In this document: positions 16,496 to 19,506 of the stretch, one piece after another | Layout: every line of letters begins with the position of its first letter | How positions within the stretch are numbered: the stretch's first letter is position 1 | Made by a program: the position numbers and the translations under genes | Notes under the pieces: generated by a model | Database searches by the model: none | What the model saw: only the letters and a program-made list of their open reading frames with translations | Told to the model about the DNA's origin: nothing | Assembly (NCBI GenBank): GCA_001800185.1 | Contig: MGUX01000150.1 | Location: forward strand, 1 to 19,506 | Reading direction: 5' to 3' | DNA: 19,506 bases | From: Elusimicrobia bacterium RIFCSPLOWO2_12_FULL_59_9 | GTDB lineage: Bacteria > Elusimicrobiota > Elusimicrobia > O2-12-FULL-59-9

Positions 16496-17158
16496 ATTCA
16501 GAATCGACGTCTATTCACGGCACGCCTATTTTCGCTTTTGACGGCCGCCGCCCTACTGGTCCCCGCGCGAGCTTTCGCCGGAGGCTACAGCGGACGCTCG
16601 GTGCGGCTTCCGGCCGCCTTCCGCGTCAACATCCCGGTCCCGGTCCATCCGGCTATCCTCATGAGCTTCAATTTGAAGTCCGGCAAGGACTGTCCGGGCA
16701 TGGAAGAGCGCATCGAACGGCAGATTAATCCGCCCGAACCCTCGAAACCCGAGCCCGAACCCGAACCAAAATGGGACGACCCGACCGAAATACGCCCCCA
16801 TGGCATGAAGGGCCAAGACGGCGTTCGGTTCCCATCGCCGAATCCGACCCACCGCCCCACGAGCTTCGTGGAAATGAAAAGCAAGGGAAAGGGCAAAGGC
16901 AAAATGCCCCCCGCCAAGAGTCCGGATAGTTGGGACGATACGGACAACAACCGGAGCGACGACGGCCCCGATTCCACCGTGGACCCGGATTCCGGCGGCC
17001 GCGGCGGCAACGGCGGCGCCACAGGTCCCGACGGCGAGACCCACGACCGCAGCGTGGATTTTTCCAGTAATTTCAAGAAGGCCGAGGACCTAAGCTTCAA
17101 CGCTTCCGGCGCTTTTGAACGCGTCATGGGGACACCGGCCAACCGCTGGCTGCACTGA
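16493..17158 (+). CDS. Unrecognised secreted low-complexity protein
   Basis: I do not recognise a family. From ATG 16493 the product is 221 aa; in-frame TTG 16466 would add nine residues. The N-terminus is a clear signal peptide: basic MIQNRR, a hydrophobic core, and a cleavage motif ending AFA at residue 29. The mature part is short of hydrophobic segments and largely low complexity: an acidic Pro-Glu run near 80-92, a Lys-Gly run near 131-137, an Asp/Ser-rich stretch around 143-168, and Gly-rich GGRGGNGG near 169-176. A single Cys follows GKD early in the mature chain. This composition suggests a disordered exported protein. The gene is tail to tail with the ATP-grasp gene, 29 bp apart, and it may have its own transcript. 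Confidence 0.7.
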   Translation: MIQNRRLFTARLFSLLTAAALLVPARAFAGGYSGRSVRLPAAFRVNIPVPVHPAILMSFNLKSGKDCPGMEERIERQINPPEPSKPEPEPEPKWDDPTEIRPHGMKGQDGVRFPSPNPTHRPTSFVEMKSKGKGKGKMPPAKSPDSWDDTDNNRSDDGPDSTVDPDSGGRGGNGGATGPDGETHDRSVDFSSNFKKAEDLSFNASGAFERVMGTPANRWLH

Positions 17159-17187
17159 GCAATCACTGAGTCAATTCGACCGAAAGG

Positions 17188-19506
17188 TCAAAGCGCGATC
17201 AACGAGCTTTGCAGGTGGTAGTACGGCGGGCGGGTTCGGTAGCGCATCACCGCGTTTTTCAATATTTCCTCGATAAAATCCGGGTAGTTCATGCCGATGA
17301 TTTCCGCGCAAGCCGGGACCGCGTCGCCGTCGTTGATCGAGGGGTTGGGATTGACCTCGAACACGAAGGGATTGCCGAATTTGTCCACGCGCAGCTCGAT
17401 GCGGGTATAATCGTGGCAATCGAAGGTGTTGTAGACGTCCAGGCATATTTCCGAAATAAGCTGCGTCAGCTTCTGCGAATATTTCGCCGGCCTCTCGGTC
17501 CTGATCTTCTCATAAATTGATTTAGCCTCCCACTTGGCCTCAAACGGATAGATATGCCACACCCCTTCGGGCAGATCGTCAAAAATTGAGCGCGACAGGG
17601 GCAGAACGCGCATGTTCTCCTCGTCGCCGATGATGCTGACGTCCACCTCGTCGCCCTCGATATATTCCTCCACCAGCACCGGCCGGTTGTAATCCGTCAG
17701 GATTTTTTCAATTTGGCGCTTTAGGGCCTTGGGGCTGGTCACCACCGAATCGTTGGTGATGCCTATGGAGTTGTCGGTATTGGCGGGCTTGACGATCAGA
17801 GGATAGGATAAATCCTCGCTGATGGTGTCTTTCACGTTGAAGGCGAAATCAAAACGCGGCGTCGGGATGCTGTGATACTCCAGAATTTTTTTGACCTTGA
17901 TTTTATCGATGCACAGGGCCAGGGTCAGGGGATTGGAACCGGTGTAGGGAATCCCGAGGCAATCCAGGATGGAAGCCCCGTGGGGCTCCAGCAGGCTGGA
18001 GTTGTTGATTCTTTCGCAAACGTTGAACATGATGTCGACGTTCGCCTTGGACATCTTGTCGAAAGGCAGCGGGGTTTCGTTCATGTCAAAAAACGTCGTC
18101 CGGTAGCCCTTGGACTGCAAGGCCTTTTGGATATTGAGCCCGACGGAGGTCAAGTCCTGTTGGACTTTGGACTCCTCCGCGTCTTCGTTCTCATCGTAGC
18201 GGTTGCAGAGAATTCCCACGTGCAGGGAGCGCAGACTCTTGAGGTCCAATTGGCGGATGCGCTCCAGACGGGCGCTCTGAATGATTCTCTTGCGGTCGAT
18301 GGAGGCGAAAGAAAGGCGTTTCCGCCGCCTTGTCTTGCCGATGAGAGAGGAAGGGTCGAATTGGGCGATGCTGATTTGGAGGCTTTTGACTCCCTCGTTG
18401 GCGTTTTCTTCGGCCTGAGCGTAGGTGTCGCCTCTTCCCACGACCCAGCCGATGACGTCAAAACCTTCCGGCGGAACCAACACGGGGTCGCCGATCTCCT
18501 TGAGAAGCGTTAAATCCTGGACTTTTTCGGGGTCCTGGTCGGGGTTGGAGGCGCTGAGCCTGGAAATGACTCCGGAGGATTCCGGCGCCAGATATTGCCC
18601 AACGAGGTGAATCTTCGGCGCCGGGCTGGCCTCAATGACGACCGGAAATCCCAAGGCCGCCTTCAAACCCTCCTCAATTAAATCCACGCCCCAAATGCTC
18701 TTGATCCAGTCGCACATATAGTCGCGGCCCATCCGCGCGTTGACCTCGATGAGCTTGGCGCCGTCGGCGTCGATCTTGGATTCCAAATGAAGCGCCCCCT
18801 GCCGCAGCCCCAGGGCGGCGATGACCTCCCCGGCCATGTCCAGGACGTTTTTGAGGTCCGCGTCCTCATGCCGCGAAGGCATGGCGTTGCCCGCGGCGAC
18901 AAAGAACGGGCCTTTCTGCGGAAAATTGTCGCCGAAGGCGTAAAACCTCATCTGGCCGTCTTGAAGCAAAATGTCCATGTCGACTTCGGCCCCTTCCAGA
19001 AATCCTTCGCACAAAACGCCCGTGCCGTAGGAGTAGATGGGATCAAACTCCGGGGTCATGTTCGAAGACAGATACTCGAAGGCGCTCTTGGCCTCGTCCA
19101 AATCGTCCACCCTGACGACGAACTGGTTGAGGACGCCCCAACTGGGCTTAAACACGCAGGGAAACCCGATCTTGGAGGGGATACGGTCCAAATCCTTGGC
19201 GGTCTTGATTTCCGCGAATTTGGGCGAATATTTGGAGAGCTTTTTGTCCTGCAGCACCTGCCGCATGCGCAGCTTGTTGCGCGCGTTCAAGGCCGCCTCG
19301 TAAGAGTTCCCCTTGAAATCGAAGGTTTCGCAAAGCTTGGCCAAAAGCGGGACGTCCTCCTCCCAAAAGGTGATCGCCCCGTCAATTTTGTCCGTTTGCA
19401 GAAACTCTTTGACCTTGAAGACGGACTCCTCAGCGATCAAGGTGTCGGCCTGAATAAGCGTATCGGCGTAGCGGCTGGCCCAGTTGTTCTCCTTATTGAG
19501 CAAAAC
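17188..19506 (-). CDS. Tandem ATP-grasp ligase (N-terminus cut by window edge)
   Basis: At least 771 aa with two distinct ATP-grasp modules. Module 1 (about residues 1-420 as seen) resembles L-amino-acid ligase/carnosine-synthase-type enzymes: FPCVFKPSWG, CEGFLEGAEVDMDIL, HLESKIDADGAKLIEVNARMGRDY with metal-binding Glu253 and Asn255. Module 2 (about 427-765) resembles D-Ala-D-Ala ligase: ILCNRYDENEDAEE, EPHGASILDCLGIPYTGSNPLTLALCIDK, YPLIVKPANTDNSIGI, VEEYIEGDEVDVSIIG, and RIELRVDKFGNPFVFEVNPNPSI with Glu716 and Asn718. Both active sites look intact, so it may form two amide bonds or one peptide in steps. The frame stays open to the edge: TTG 19503 follows an in-frame GTT, so the true start probably lies outside. 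Substrates are unknown; a cell-wall, small-peptide or natural-product role is inference. Confidence 0.85.
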   Translation of the reverse strand, partial: VLLNKENNWASRYADTLIQADTLIAEESVFKVKEFLQTDKIDGAITFWEEDVPLLAKLCETFDFKGNSYEAALNARNKLRMRQVLQDKKLSKYSPKFAEIKTAKDLDRIPSKIGFPCVFKPSWGVLNQFVVRVDDLDEAKSAFEYLSSNMTPEFDPIYSYGTGVLCEGFLEGAEVDMDILLQDGQMRFYAFGDNFPQKGPFFVAAGNAMPSRHEDADLKNVLDMAGEVIAALGLRQGALHLESKIDADGAKLIEVNARMGRDYMCDWIKSIWGVDLIEEGLKAALGFPVVIEASPAPKIHLVGQYLAPESSGVISRLSASNPDQDPEKVQDLTLLKEIGDPVLVPPEGFDVIGWVVGRGDTYAQAEENANEGVKSLQISIAQFDPSSLIGKTRRRKRLSFASIDRKRIIQSARLERIRQLDLKSLRSLHVGILCNRYDENEDAEESKVQQDLTSVGLNIQKALQSKGYRTTFFDMNETPLPFDKMSKANVDIMFNVCERINNSSLLEPHGASILDCLGIPYTGSNPLTLALCIDKIKVKKILEYHSIPTPRFDFAFNVKDTISEDLSYPLIVKPANTDNSIGITNDSVVTSPKALKRQIEKILTDYNRPVLVEEYIEGDEVDVSIIGDEENMRVLPLSRSIFDDLPEGVWHIYPFEAKWEAKSIYEKIRTERPAKYSQKLTQLISEICLDVYNTFDCHDYTRIELRVDKFGNPFVFEVNPNPSINDGDAVPACAEIIGMNYPDFIEEILKNAVMRYRTRPPYYHLQSSLIAL

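Noticed and set aside
17178..17189. GACC-GAAA-GGTC hairpin between the convergent genes
   Set aside because: Only a 4-bp stem with no T run on either strand; overlaps the stop of the ATP-grasp gene and is too weak to call a bidirectional terminator.
17872..18513. 213-codon + strand frame opposite the ATP-grasp gene
   Set aside because: The - strand reading has clear ATP-grasp motifs through this region, and the + strand translation does not resemble any protein.

Overview
This window is GC-rich by eye and packed with genes. Almost everything from the left edge to about 17,160 is read from the + strand; a single large gene enters from the right edge on the - strand and meets it tail to tail. 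There are no RNA genes, CRISPR arrays or insertion sequences, and no gene-free stretch over 300 bases. The gene set fits a Gram-negative-type bacterium: long-form HPF, HPr kinase and RapZ beside a mannose-family PTS, then LepA, LepB and NfeD. This resembles arrangements known in deltaproteobacterial-type lineages and Elusimicrobiota-like phyla, but the phylum cannot be settled from the sequence alone.

Layout. (1) 145-3103: the glyoxylate-shunt pair aceB (malate synthase A) and aceA (isocitrate lyase), with a near-consensus promoter in front and a hairpin behind. (2) 3178-10103: long HPF, then HprK, RapZ, mannose-family EIIA, EIIB, EIIC and EIID, HPr and Enzyme I. This is a complete phosphorelay from PEP to a membrane pair. 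HPr has both His15 and Ser46, so HprK and EI can both act on it. A palindrome-rich spacer of about 180 bp splits EIIC from EIID, and the other joints in the run from HprK to EI are tight or overlapping. (3) 10107-14223: lepA, lepB (with extra N-terminal membrane segments) and a long NfeD with a ClpP-class protease domain. (4) 14358-17158: two exported proteins, a neutral-ceramidase-like hydrolase with a HEAT-like tail and an unrecognised low-complexity secreted protein. (5) 17188 to the right edge, - strand: a protein with two different ATP-grasp ligase modules in tandem, cut by the window edge.

How they may work together. The PTS/HprK/RapZ block looks like a carbon- and energy-state sensing unit, with a ribosome hibernation factor at its head and the translation GTPase LepA directly after EI. 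The glyoxylate genes upstream would supply growth on acetate or fatty acids. The link between these blocks is inferred from neighbourhood only.

Most worth checking: the tandem ATP-grasp fusion; a hairpin that appears to bridge a strong Shine-Dalgarno to a distant ATG in the small secreted-protein gene; the palindromic spacer inside the PTS genes with a related element after aceA; and a promoter that would make the hpf mRNA almost leaderless.
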